Positions 6,444-12,969 of a stretch of 12,969 nucleotides of DNA are shown piece by piece (the first letter of the stretch is position 1; the number at the start of each line of letters is the position of its first letter). Below the pieces are notes generated by a model. It saw nothing but the letters and a program-made list of their open reading frames with translations, searched no databases and was not told the origin of the DNA. A program made the translations under genes and the position numbers. Source of the DNA: Methanobacteriota archaeon (GTDB taxonomy: Archaea > Halobacteriota > Methanosarcinia > Methanosarcinales > Methanoperedenaceae); the NCBI GenBank assembly GCA_018899795.1, contig JAHIHJ010000032.1:1-12969 (forward strand), read 5' to 3'.

Positions 6444-7376
6444 ATGAAAAACCAAAAAGGTAATGCAGTATCAAAAGAAGTCCGGGGCGGATATATAAGG
6501 AACCAGGCGCCGCTTGATTTCAAATCCCGGATATCAGAGCATCAGGGCGACATCATGACGATAGCTTCAAAAGATGTAGTTACTATCCCGCCCACGATGT
6601 CTGTGGTAGGGGCAGTAAAAACAATGTTCAGCAAAAAATTCAGAAGACTTCCTATCGCTGATGCTGGAACGAACCGCCTGAAAGGCATAGTGACCTCGAT
6701 GGATATCGTTGATTTCCTGGGCGGAGGCTCAAGACACCTTATCATCAAGAACAGGTTCAAAGGAAACCTGCTTGCCGCTGTCAATGGAAGTATCAGCGAG
6801 ATCATGGAAGAGAACGTGGTAACCATGAACGAAAAAGATTCACTCAAGGACGCTTTACGCATCATGATAGATGAGAATGTCGGCGGCATCCCGATAACCG
6901 ATGGTGACAAAAAGGTAAAGGCTATTGTTTCCGAGAGAGATTTCATATTTTTGATATCCGGAGTTATGACCGGGAAGACCATAAGCGATTACATGAGCAA
7001 GAACGTTATTACGGCTGCGCCTGATATGAACGTAGGGACTGCGGCAAGATCAATGGTAACTAACGGGTTCAGGAGGATCCCCATAATCAGGGACAATGTC
7101 CTTATCGGGATAATAACCGCTTCCGACATCCTTCACTTCCTGGGCAGCGGAGAGATGTTTGACCGTCTTGTCACCGGAAATTCGCAAGAGGCTTTCCAGG
7201 TGCCTATCCGCACCCTGATAAAGAGGGATGTGATCTTCACATCGTCGGATATGGATATAGGGGAAGCTGCCAGCATAATGCTTGATAAGAACGTGGGTTC
7301 GCTTCCTGTGCTTGAGGATGGGGAATTGAAAGGGATTATAACTGAACGAGACTTTGTAAGGGCAATTGCAGATTGA
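6444..7376 (+). CDS. Four-CBS-domain protein with basic N-terminal extension (third gene)
   Basis: This 310-residue protein is the longest of the array. About 37 residues precede the first CBS module, including a basic, Gly-rich segment (KEVRGGYIRNQAPLDF) that none of the other four paralogues has. Four CBS modules follow (about 38-95, 112-170, 177-232 and 250-310), with clear DVVTIPPTM, SEIMEENV and ISDYMSKNV openings and GIVTSMDIV, AIVSERDFI, GIITASDIL and GIITERDFV closings. A long insertion between modules 1 and 2 contains LGGGSRHLIIKNRFKGN, and a similar LGSGEMFDRLVTGN follows module 3, so the two halves look like an internal duplication. The ATG at 6444 lies 10 nt after the previous stop, with a modest AAAGGT site. 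It is probably a nucleotide-sensing regulatory protein of unknown target. Confidence 0.87.
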   Translation: MKNQKGNAVSKEVRGGYIRNQAPLDFKSRISEHQGDIMTIASKDVVTIPPTMSVVGAVKTMFSKKFRRLPIADAGTNRLKGIVTSMDIVDFLGGGSRHLIIKNRFKGNLLAAVNGSISEIMEENVVTMNEKDSLKDALRIMIDENVGGIPITDGDKKVKAIVSERDFIFLISGVMTGKTISDYMSKNVITAAPDMNVGTAARSMVTNGFRRIPIIRDNVLIGIITASDILHFLGSGEMFDRLVTGNSQEAFQVPIRTLIKRDVIFTSSDMDIGEAASIMLDKNVGSLPVLEDGELKGIITERDFVRAIAD

Positions 7377-7382
7377 GGGATC

Positions 7383-8231
7383 ATGAAAATCAAAGATATA
7401 ATGAGTTCACCTGTTTATGTTGTATCGCCTGAGGAAACCGTAGCCAGAGCAAGGAACCTGATGCTGCGTCACAAGATCGGAAGGCTTGTACTTATAGAGA
7501 ACAATAAGCCTATCGGGATAGTGACAAAGAAAGATATCAGCTGGAGGCTCAACCAGGCTGAACCGCAGTGGCGGCGAAGACCGATAGACAGTATTCCTAT
7601 ACGGAATGTCATGACAGAGAGCCTGATAACAATATTTCCCGATGCGACTCCCAGAGAACTCGCTGTGCTTATGGTCGAAAACAATATTGGAGGGTTACCC
7701 GTGGTGAACAATAAGGATGAAGTAATAGGAATTGTCACAAAGTGGGACATGATAAGATATTTCTCAAAATTACCTCTTGAGATGAAAGTAAATGATATGA
7801 AAATAGAGCCTGCCGTTACAGTTCACAGGCATCATACCATAAGCCATATCCTTTACGAACTTGAGACGAATTCATCAGACAGGGCTGTTGTATTTGAGGA
7901 TAACGATAAACCAGTCGGGATAATCACAAGTTCGAACCTTTCTTTTACTGAAATGAAAGGTAAAACAGGAGACCTGCCACACAAGGAAATAAAGATGACG
8001 CGCAAAGAGAGCTATGCGGGAAATAAGCAGAATCGGTACATAAAGGATGTGCCCCTTGTGGCAGAAGATATCATGACAAGCCCGTTGATCAGTGTTAACA
8101 TTGAAGATCTGGCGACATCTGCCGCAGGGATCATGGTGAAAGAAAAGATAAATGGAGTGGCTGTGGTGGGTAACGGGGTAATGGGGATATTGACCGGTGA
8201 AAACATAATAAAAGCAATATTGACATTGTGA
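7383..8231 (+). CDS. Four-CBS-domain protein (fourth gene of CBS array)
   Basis: This 282-residue protein has four CBS modules. Modules 1 and 2 (about 1-55 and 75-132) are canonical, with IKDIMSSPV, IRNVMTESL and GIVTKKDIS / GIVTKWDMI. Module 3 (about 134-187) is degenerate, opening VNDMKIEPA and closing GIITSSNLS. Module 4 (about 225-282) is canonical, with AEDIMTSPL and a GILTGENII end. A charged linker of about 35 residues (190-222) rich in Lys, Arg and Gln separates modules 3 and 4 and may be flexible or bind a partner. The gene starts 6 nt after the previous stop, and its GAGGG ribosome binding site overlaps that stop, so translation is probably coupled. No catalytic domain is present. 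Confidence 0.87.
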   Translation: MKIKDIMSSPVYVVSPEETVARARNLMLRHKIGRLVLIENNKPIGIVTKKDISWRLNQAEPQWRRRPIDSIPIRNVMTESLITIFPDATPRELAVLMVENNIGGLPVVNNKDEVIGIVTKWDMIRYFSKLPLEMKVNDMKIEPAVTVHRHHTISHILYELETNSSDRAVVFEDNDKPVGIITSSNLSFTEMKGKTGDLPHKEIKMTRKESYAGNKQNRYIKDVPLVAEDIMTSPLISVNIEDLATSAAGIMVKEKINGVAVVGNGVMGILTGENIIKAILTL

Positions 8232-8242
8232 GGTGAAACAAT

Positions 8243-9040
8243 ATGAAAGTAAAAGACATAATGATCGAACCATTCCAGGTGCACAAATCAGATACAGTTT
8301 CGCATGCCATGGAACTGATGAACAAAAATGATACGCGAAGGCTTCTTGTTGTGAATGGCGACGATATCCATGGTGTGATAACCATGAGAAGCATTGCACG
8401 CAAGCTGGGTTCGGGAAAAACCTCTACACTGCCTGCCTCGTCGCTGCATGTTGCGGCTGCAACAACGAATATGTTCGTAAAGGTTCTTCCTGATACTGAT
8501 ATCAAGGATGCGGTGGCTCTGATGGACAGGAGCGGAGGGATACTTGTAGTGACGGACAACAAAAAGATACACGGCTGGGTGACGCCTCATGAACTCATGA
8601 AAAATGTCAGAGCTGGAAAAGGTTATGCTGCCGATCTGATGAAAGAGGCTATTTCAGTGACCCCCGGAGAACGTGTGGCGCACGCACGCCGTTTGATGCT
8701 GGACAGGGATATTGGAAGACTTCCTGTGATCGAAAACGGGATCATCGCAGGTATTATCACAGAGAGGGATGTTGCGAACGCGATGATGAATTTCAGGAAC
8801 CTCGTTCCGGACAACCATCAGGATGAGAGGATACGCAACCTGATCGTGGCTGATATTATGACCCATAACGTGAAAATAGTCAGGACAAATACCCCCATTT
8901 CTGAAGTAGTTTCATTGATATTAAAAGAAAATATCGGGGGTGTTCCGGTACTGAATCTCAGGGATGAGATGGTGGGTGTGATCAGCAGGAGAGCTATTAT
9001 AAAATATCTGGCTTTGATGAACGAGTCAATAGCGGATTGA
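8243..9040 (+). CDS. Four-CBS-domain protein (fifth gene of CBS array)
   Basis: This 265-residue protein has four CBS modules (about 1-54, 60-120, 125-180 and 198-258). Modules 1, 3 and 4 have the usual openings (VKDIMIEPF, AADLMKEAI, VADIMTHNV). Module 2 is divergent, with FVKVLPDTDIKDAVALM and a GWVTPHELM end instead of the common G-I/V-T-x-R-D. The gene has an AGGTGA ribosome binding site six bases before the ATG and lies 11 nt after the previous stop. Its stop is 20 nt from the preferred start of the RNA ligase, whose ribosome binding site falls in the gap. It is therefore the sensor gene most tightly linked to the ligase. The role is presumably ligand-dependent regulation; the ligand is unknown. 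Confidence 0.87.
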   Translation: MKVKDIMIEPFQVHKSDTVSHAMELMNKNDTRRLLVVNGDDIHGVITMRSIARKLGSGKTSTLPASSLHVAAATTNMFVKVLPDTDIKDAVALMDRSGGILVVTDNKKIHGWVTPHELMKNVRAGKGYAADLMKEAISVTPGERVAHARRLMLDRDIGRLPVIENGIIAGIITERDVANAMMNFRNLVPDNHQDERIRNLIVADIMTHNVKIVRTNTPISEVVSLILKENIGGVPVLNLRDEMVGVISRRAIIKYLALMNESIAD

Positions 9041-9060
9041 AGTTATGGAACGGAGACAGG

Positions 9061-10230
9061 ATGAGACGGGATGTCTCTTCGGAAATTATTGAGAAGCTGG
9101 ATGTTGAAAAAGTATCTGCACTGCTGGATATTCCTGAGCACAGGATAACAGGAGCGGTACAGAGAAAAACATTACAGTATGTAAGAGGTAAACATGACCT
9201 TTTCAGGTTCGATAAGCCCATATCAGGGATCGAGGGAGGGACCTGTATATTCCCTGAGCCTTTTGACATTGTAAGGGGTTTTCCTAAAATACCGCGCGCA
9301 CTGGTGCTTTATCCCGGTGTTTCCGCTCATTTTTCTTCCTGCGAAAATGTCGCTGTGGAAGAGAAGATGAACGGTTACAACGTGAGGATTGCGCTTGTCG
9401 GAGATGAGCTTGCAGGGCTTACAAGAGGCGGTTTTGTGTGTCCTTACACCACTGAGAAAGCCAGTGAACTCATCGGCCGGGACTTTTTTTTAGAGCATCC
9501 CGACCTTGTGCTTTGCGGTGAAATGGTGGGACCTGACAGCCCTTATGTCCCTAAATCCATTTACGATATCGAGTCCCTTGAATTCTTTATATTTGATATC
9601 AGGGAGAAGCTCACAGGTAAACCGATGCCAGTCATGAAGCGGCGGGAACTTGTGGATGAATACGGACTTCGTTCAGTGAGGCTTTTCGGGGAATATGACG
9701 TTGAGAAAGCGCATATTGAGATAGAAGGAGTCATCAAAGGTTTCGGGAAATCGCTCAATGAAGGTGTGGTTATAAAAGACCCGGAAATGGTGATCCCACC
9801 TGTAAAATACACAAGTTCGAGGAGCAATTGCGCAGACCTGAGATATGCTTTTGAATTTTACAATGACTATGGAAGGGACTTTTTTTTCCCGCGTGTGTGC
9901 AGGGAGGCGTTCCAGGCTGTTGAATGGAATGAAACTGAAGAAGAACTGGAAGAGAGATGCCGCATGTTCGGTGAGAGCATCCTGCTGCCTATGATCAGGA
10001 CAATAAGGAATAAAAAGACTGGGGGACGCATTACCGAGACTGTGCAGATAAGGGTAAAGAACCTCAAGACCGCTCATGAGTTCCAGGAGCACCTCATGCT
10101 TCTTGGAGTGGACGCCATATTTGAAGAACCCGAAATGACGGGGAATGGATACCTTGTGAGGATCCAGAAAAAATACCACAGTACCAGCGATAAGACAGAT
10201 TCCATACTCCGCGGGGAGATGTGGAATTGA
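9061..10230 (+). CDS. ATP-dependent RNA ligase, archaeal circularising (Rnl3) family
   Basis: This 389-residue nucleotidyltransferase resembles the archaeal ligases MTH1221 and Pab1020, which use ATP to join or circularise single-stranded RNA through enzyme-AMP and RNA-AMP intermediates. The AMP-accepting lysine is Lys102 in EEKMNGYNVR (motif I). Motif Ia is TRGG (121-124), motif III is FFIFDI (175-180), motif IV is EGVVIK (234-239), and motif V contains Lys249 in PVKYTSS. The C-terminal part (about 265-389) is the helical and dimerisation region typical of the family. The family has Asn in KxNG where DNA ligases have KxDG. ATG 9061 has CGGAG six bases ahead; an in-frame TTG at 9037 overlaps the previous stop and is less likely. 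It ends the CBS operon. The physiological RNA substrate is not established. Confidence 0.92.
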   Translation: MRRDVSSEIIEKLDVEKVSALLDIPEHRITGAVQRKTLQYVRGKHDLFRFDKPISGIEGGTCIFPEPFDIVRGFPKIPRALVLYPGVSAHFSSCENVAVEEKMNGYNVRIALVGDELAGLTRGGFVCPYTTEKASELIGRDFFLEHPDLVLCGEMVGPDSPYVPKSIYDIESLEFFIFDIREKLTGKPMPVMKRRELVDEYGLRSVRLFGEYDVEKAHIEIEGVIKGFGKSLNEGVVIKDPEMVIPPVKYTSSRSNCADLRYAFEFYNDYGRDFFFPRVCREAFQAVEWNETEEELEERCRMFGESILLPMIRTIRNKKTGGRITETVQIRVKNLKTAHEFQEHLMLLGVDAIFEEPEMTGNGYLVRIQKKYHSTSDKTDSILRGEMWN

Positions 10231-10280
10231 TGCTTCTATAGTGAAGTTCGAAAATAACCGAAATATCCATGAGAAACAAA

Positions 10281-10310
10281 ACCGCAGATAAACGCAGATG
10301 AACGCAGATT
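10281..10310. repeat. Three tandem 10-bp repeats (AMCGCAGATN)
   Basis: ACCGCAGATA, AACGCAGATG and AACGCAGATT follow one another without gaps. The 10-bp period rules out a coding repeat. Very similar CGCAGATAAA-type strings recur in intergenic DNA of many prokaryotes as far as I recall. They are often near decayed genes; their function is unknown. Confidence 0.8.
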
Positions 10311-10322
10311 TACTGCATATTT

Positions 10323-10604
10323 TCAGCGACGCAGCACACGGTAATCTATGTTCTGAGAGAAGCTCCACATATTTATCACTTTGTGTATATTTATATCCCG
10401 GCGCACAATATGCCCCCGAACAGCCACAAAGCGCATCGCTCCGACCCTGCCCTTATCGAAGATACCGCATTCAACCATGTGCGCGATCTTCGCTGTGATG
10501 GTCGTGGTCTTGCCTGTGCCTGCGAGGATCAATTGGGGGGCTTGGGTGTGCTTTATGGATTCAAGCTGGCGGGGTTTTAGGGTTGAGAGGAGTGAGTCTA
10601 ACAA
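10323..10604 (-). pseudogene. UvrD/Rep-type helicase N-terminal remnant
   Basis: A 94-codon minus-strand frame begins with a UvrD-like N-terminus: LKPRQLESI (the Q-motif region), then QLILAGTGKTTTITAKIAHM. Functional superfamily 1 helicases read AGAGTGKT or AGSGKT here; this copy has AGTGKT and has lost two residues of Walker A. After about residue 50 (HMVECGIFDKG) similarity stops, and the remaining 40 or so residues (VGAMRFVAVRG onward) look unrelated to a helicase. The usual TFTNKAA motif Ia is absent. An intact UvrD is about 650-750 residues, so more than 90 percent is missing. The frame opens with TTG and a GGTGG-like site. It is best read as a pseudogene fragment; a short expressed peptide is conceivable but could not be an ATPase motor. 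Confidence 0.75.
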
Positions 10605-10824
10605 AGATATACCACCGTTTTAGGTTGGTTAAAGGAATACGTCTGGAATAAAAATACTTTGCATGAATTATTTTCCTTCCGGTAAGTCACTCCAGAAACT
10701 AAACCACATCCTTAAACTAAAAACAAACTAATTAATATCATGCACAACCATTTAGAAAAATTGAAATGTCTTGGAGACGGTGAATTATGGTAAGTCGATA
10801 AGAGAATAGGAATGAGGTGCATTT

Positions 10825-12960
10825 ATGAGCAACGGTGACCTGAACTGGATCGCGAACTTCATCTGGGGCATTGCCGACGACGTTCTCCGGGATATCATTA
10901 AACGCGGCAAGTATAGAGATGTAATTCTGCCCATGGTCGTCATACGCCGCCTTGACGCTGTACTGGAGCCAACAAAACAGGCTGTACTGGACATGAAGAA
11001 GACTCTTGACGCTGCCAAGATCACCAATCAAGATGCAGCCCTACGGCAGGCCTCGGGTCAGGCATTCTACAACACTTCATCTTTCACTCTCCGTGACTTG
11101 ACTACCCGCGCAAAGACACAACAACTAAAGGCGGACTTCGAGGCTTACCTTGATGGTTTCTCGCCAAATGTCCAGGAAATCCTCGATAAATTCAAGTTCC
11201 GTAACCAGATACCTACTATGGTCGATGCCGACATACTCAGTAACGTGATCGAGAAGTTCCTCAATCATTCGATCAATCTCGGCCCCCAGCCCGTGTTGAG
11301 CCCTGATGGCACAGAAAGGCTCCCAGGGCTTGATAACCATGCAATGGGTACTATCTTCGAAGAACTTATCCGGCGCTTTAATGAGGAGAATAATGAAGAG
11401 GCAGGAGAGCACTTTACACCGCGCGACGTCATAAAACTGATGGCAGACCTCATAATTCTGCCCATCGCTGACAAGATCGAGTCCGGCACATATCTTGTAT
11501 ACGACGGAACTGGCGGTACTGGTGGCATGCTCACTGTAGCGGAAGAACGTTTGCGCGATGTGGCTCGTAAACATGGCAAGGAAATCTCTATTCACCTATT
11601 TGGCCAGGAAAGTCAACCTGAAACCTATGCTATATGCAAGGCAGATATTTTGATCAAAGGTGAAGGTGAAGAGGGTGAGAATATCGCTTATGGGTCAACG
11701 CTATCTCAAGACGCTTTTCCTTCGCGTGAGTTCGATTTTATGCTCTCAAATCCACCCTATGGTAAGAGCTGGAAAACCGACCTTGAGCGTATGGGGGGCA
11801 AGGCTGAAATGCGCGATCCACGTTACATAATCGAACACGCAGGTGATCCAGAATTCAGCCTCATCACCCGATCCAGCGATGGACAACTCATGTTTCTTGT
11901 GAATAAACTCTCCAAGATGAAACACAATACACCGCTTGGCAGCCGTATTGCTGAGGTCCACAATGGATCATCACTATTCACAGGCGATGCAGGACAGGGT
12001 GAAAGCAACATCAGGCGATGGATCATTGAGAACGACTGGCTGGAGGCGATTATCGCCCTGTCGCTCAATATGTTCTATAACACTGGTATTGCCACTTACA
12101 TCTGGGTGCTCTCCAACCGCAAGCAGGAACGACGTAAGGGTAAGGTGCAACTTATTGATGCTACTTCCTGGTTCAAACCTCTGCGCAAGAACCTTGGTAA
12201 GAAGAACTGCGAACTCTCAGCGGACGATATCCAGCGCATAATGGCCTCTTTCTCAGCCTTCGAGGAAAACGAGCAGTCGAAGATTTTCCCGAATGCAGCT
12301 CTCGGATACTGGAAGATTTCTGTAGAGCGCCCTCTTCGTTTGAAGGTTGAATTCACCGCCGCCACCCGCGCCCGCTTTAAGAAAGCCTGCGCCGAGGCGA
12401 AAGAAGAGCCGCTTGCAAACCTTACTGACCTCCTTGCTGACACTGTTGGTCATGGCCCGCACACTGACTTCAATAAATTCATGGCTGAGGTAGAAAAAGC
12501 CGCTGATAAGAACGGCTTGAAGCTCAATGCAAAACGACTGAAACTGCTGCAAAGTGCGCTTGCAGAGAAGGATGAAACAGCAGCGCCGGTGATCAAAAAA
12601 ATTCATAAACACGGAAAGATGGAAGTTGACCCGCTGCATGGACGCTTTCCGATTACGATGGATGGCAAACCCTGCGTGGTTGAGTATGAGCCAGACAGCG
12701 ATTTGCGCGACTCTGAACAGGTTCCACTTCTGGAAGATGGCGGCATCGAAGCCTTCTTCCGCCGCGAGGTGCTGCCCCATGTGCCAGACGCATGGATCGA
12801 TGAAGAGGAAACAAAGATCGGCTATGAAATATCCTTTACACGCTACTTTTACAAGCCACAACCGCTGCGCACGTTAGCGGAAATTAGTGCTGACATCATG
12901 GCTCTGGAGAAGGAAACAGGAGGACTTCTTGGCGAAATCGTGGGGAGCGCAAAGTCATGA
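10825..12960 (+). CDS. hsdM: Type I restriction-modification methylase subunit (HsdM)
   Basis: This 711-residue N6-adenine DNA methyltransferase is the modification subunit of a type I restriction system. The N-terminal helical HsdM_N domain (about 5-165) contains LNWIANFIWGIADDVLRD and the YRDVILPMVVIRRLD segment. The catalytic domain (about 170-480) has EHFTPRDVIKLMADL (195-209), the SAM-binding motif I as DGTGGTGGM (227-235; more often DPxxGTGG) and the target-adenine motif IV NPPY (309-312). The C-terminal 200 residues are an extension beyond the roughly 500-530 residue E. coli-type subunits and end in a helical region likely to contact HsdS. The ATG has GAGGTG six bases ahead. It overlaps the next gene by ATGA. 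Position after a relic-rich spacer suggests acquisition as a defence module. Partner subunits lie outside the window. Confidence 0.93.
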   Translation: MSNGDLNWIANFIWGIADDVLRDIIKRGKYRDVILPMVVIRRLDAVLEPTKQAVLDMKKTLDAAKITNQDAALRQASGQAFYNTSSFTLRDLTTRAKTQQLKADFEAYLDGFSPNVQEILDKFKFRNQIPTMVDADILSNVIEKFLNHSINLGPQPVLSPDGTERLPGLDNHAMGTIFEELIRRFNEENNEEAGEHFTPRDVIKLMADLIILPIADKIESGTYLVYDGTGGTGGMLTVAEERLRDVARKHGKEISIHLFGQESQPETYAICKADILIKGEGEEGENIAYGSTLSQDAFPSREFDFMLSNPPYGKSWKTDLERMGGKAEMRDPRYIIEHAGDPEFSLITRSSDGQLMFLVNKLSKMKHNTPLGSRIAEVHNGSSLFTGDAGQGESNIRRWIIENDWLEAIIALSLNMFYNTGIATYIWVLSNRKQERRKGKVQLIDATSWFKPLRKNLGKKNCELSADDIQRIMASFSAFEENEQSKIFPNAALGYWKISVERPLRLKVEFTAATRARFKKACAEAKEEPLANLTDLLADTVGHGPHTDFNKFMAEVEKAADKNGLKLNAKRLKLLQSALAEKDETAAPVIKKIHKHGKMEVDPLHGRFPITMDGKPCVVEYEPDSDLRDSEQVPLLEDGGIEAFFRREVLPHVPDAWIDEEETKIGYEISFTRYFYKPQPLRTLAEISADIMALEKETGGLLGEIVGSAKS

Positions 12961-12969
12961 AGAAGAAAT
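12957..12969 (+). CDS. Start of the next gene, probably hsdS (cut by window end)
   Basis: ATGAAGAAGAAA begins inside the last codons of hsdM, giving a 4-nt overlap and the N-terminus Met-Lys-Lys-Lys. Nothing further is visible. In type I restriction operons the specificity subunit HsdS commonly follows HsdM with such an overlap, so that is the best guess; another accessory gene is possible. Confidence 0.4.

Larger units (their letters stand above)
10231..10824. other. Degraded spacer between the RNA ligase and the restriction system
   Basis: This stretch of almost 600 bases holds no intact gene. It contains three tandem 10-bp repeats (10281-10310), a UvrD helicase remnant on the minus strand (10323-10604), and about 220 bases of A/T-rich sequence before hsdM. 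Candidate TATA elements for hsdM include TTAATATC at about 10732-10738, but none is clearly best. The combination of a repeat, a relic and a following restriction system suggests a tolerated insertion site. Confidence 0.6.

Noticed and set aside
9037..9060. TTG start for the RNA ligase overlapping the previous stop
   Set aside because: The ATG at 9061 has a well-spaced CGGAG site and fits the family N-terminus; the TTG has no good site.
10281..10310. Possible CRISPR array
   Set aside because: The units are 10 bp with no spacers between them and no cas genes nearby.
9673..10368. 231-codon minus-strand frame opposite the RNA ligase
   Set aside because: It is antisense to well-conserved ligase motifs, and its composition shows no domain.
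10787..10801. Tiny leader frame (Met-Val-Ser-Arg) ahead of hsdM with GGAG/GGTGA upstream
   Set aside because: Four codons with a chance-level ribosome binding site; nothing suggests attenuation control of hsdM.

Overview
The window looks like chromosomal DNA of a methanogen-lineage euryarchaeon, most like Methanosarcinales or an ANME-2d ('Methanoperedens'-type) relative. The evidence is gene content: a proteasome-activating nucleotidase (PAN), an archaeal MBF1, the two-step ADH/3-dehydroquinate entry into the shikimate pathway, an archaeal type IV pilin N-terminus, a small DUF5371-like protein, an Rnl3-type RNA ligase, TATA-type promoters and GGAGG/GGTGA ribosome binding sites. The species call is inference.

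Layout. (1) 1-520, minus strand: a short operon with a 66-residue, probable ribbon-helix-helix protein followed by a type IV pilin cut off by the window edge. Its promoter carries a perfect 16-bp palindrome between the TATA box and the predicted start point. (2) 521-728: non-coding, with a strong stem-loop. (3) 729-2730, minus: aroA'-aroB' operon (ADH synthase with a TTG start, then 3-dehydroquinate synthase II with a GTG start and a 4-nt overlap). A 25-bp inverted repeat, a likely operator, sits at its predicted transcription start. (4) 2752-4417, minus: a stand-alone roadblock/LC7 protein and PAN. (5) 4418-4471: a 54-bp divergent promoter region shared by PAN and MBF1. (6) 4472-4957, plus: MBF1. 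(7) 5020-10230, plus: a compact operon of five different CBS-domain proteins (about 18 CBS modules; the first also has a C-terminal zinc ribbon) ending in an ATP-dependent RNA ligase of the archaeal circularising family. (8) 10231-10824: a degraded, accessory-looking spacer with three tandem 10-bp repeats and a UvrD-type helicase remnant on the minus strand. (9) 10825-12969, plus: a type I restriction-modification methylase (HsdM) overlapping by 4 nt the start of the next gene, probably hsdS.

The most interesting unit is the CBS-array plus RNA ligase operon. CBS pairs are adenine-nucleotide or SAM sensors, and the ligase consumes ATP to seal or circularise RNA. Tight gene packing and a single visible promoter suggest one pathway in which five paralogous sensors act with, or on, the ligase. 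No characterised function is known to me for such a cluster. Secondary points are three candidate operators or shared promoters (pilin, aro, PAN/MBF1) and the relic-rich boundary ahead of the restriction system.
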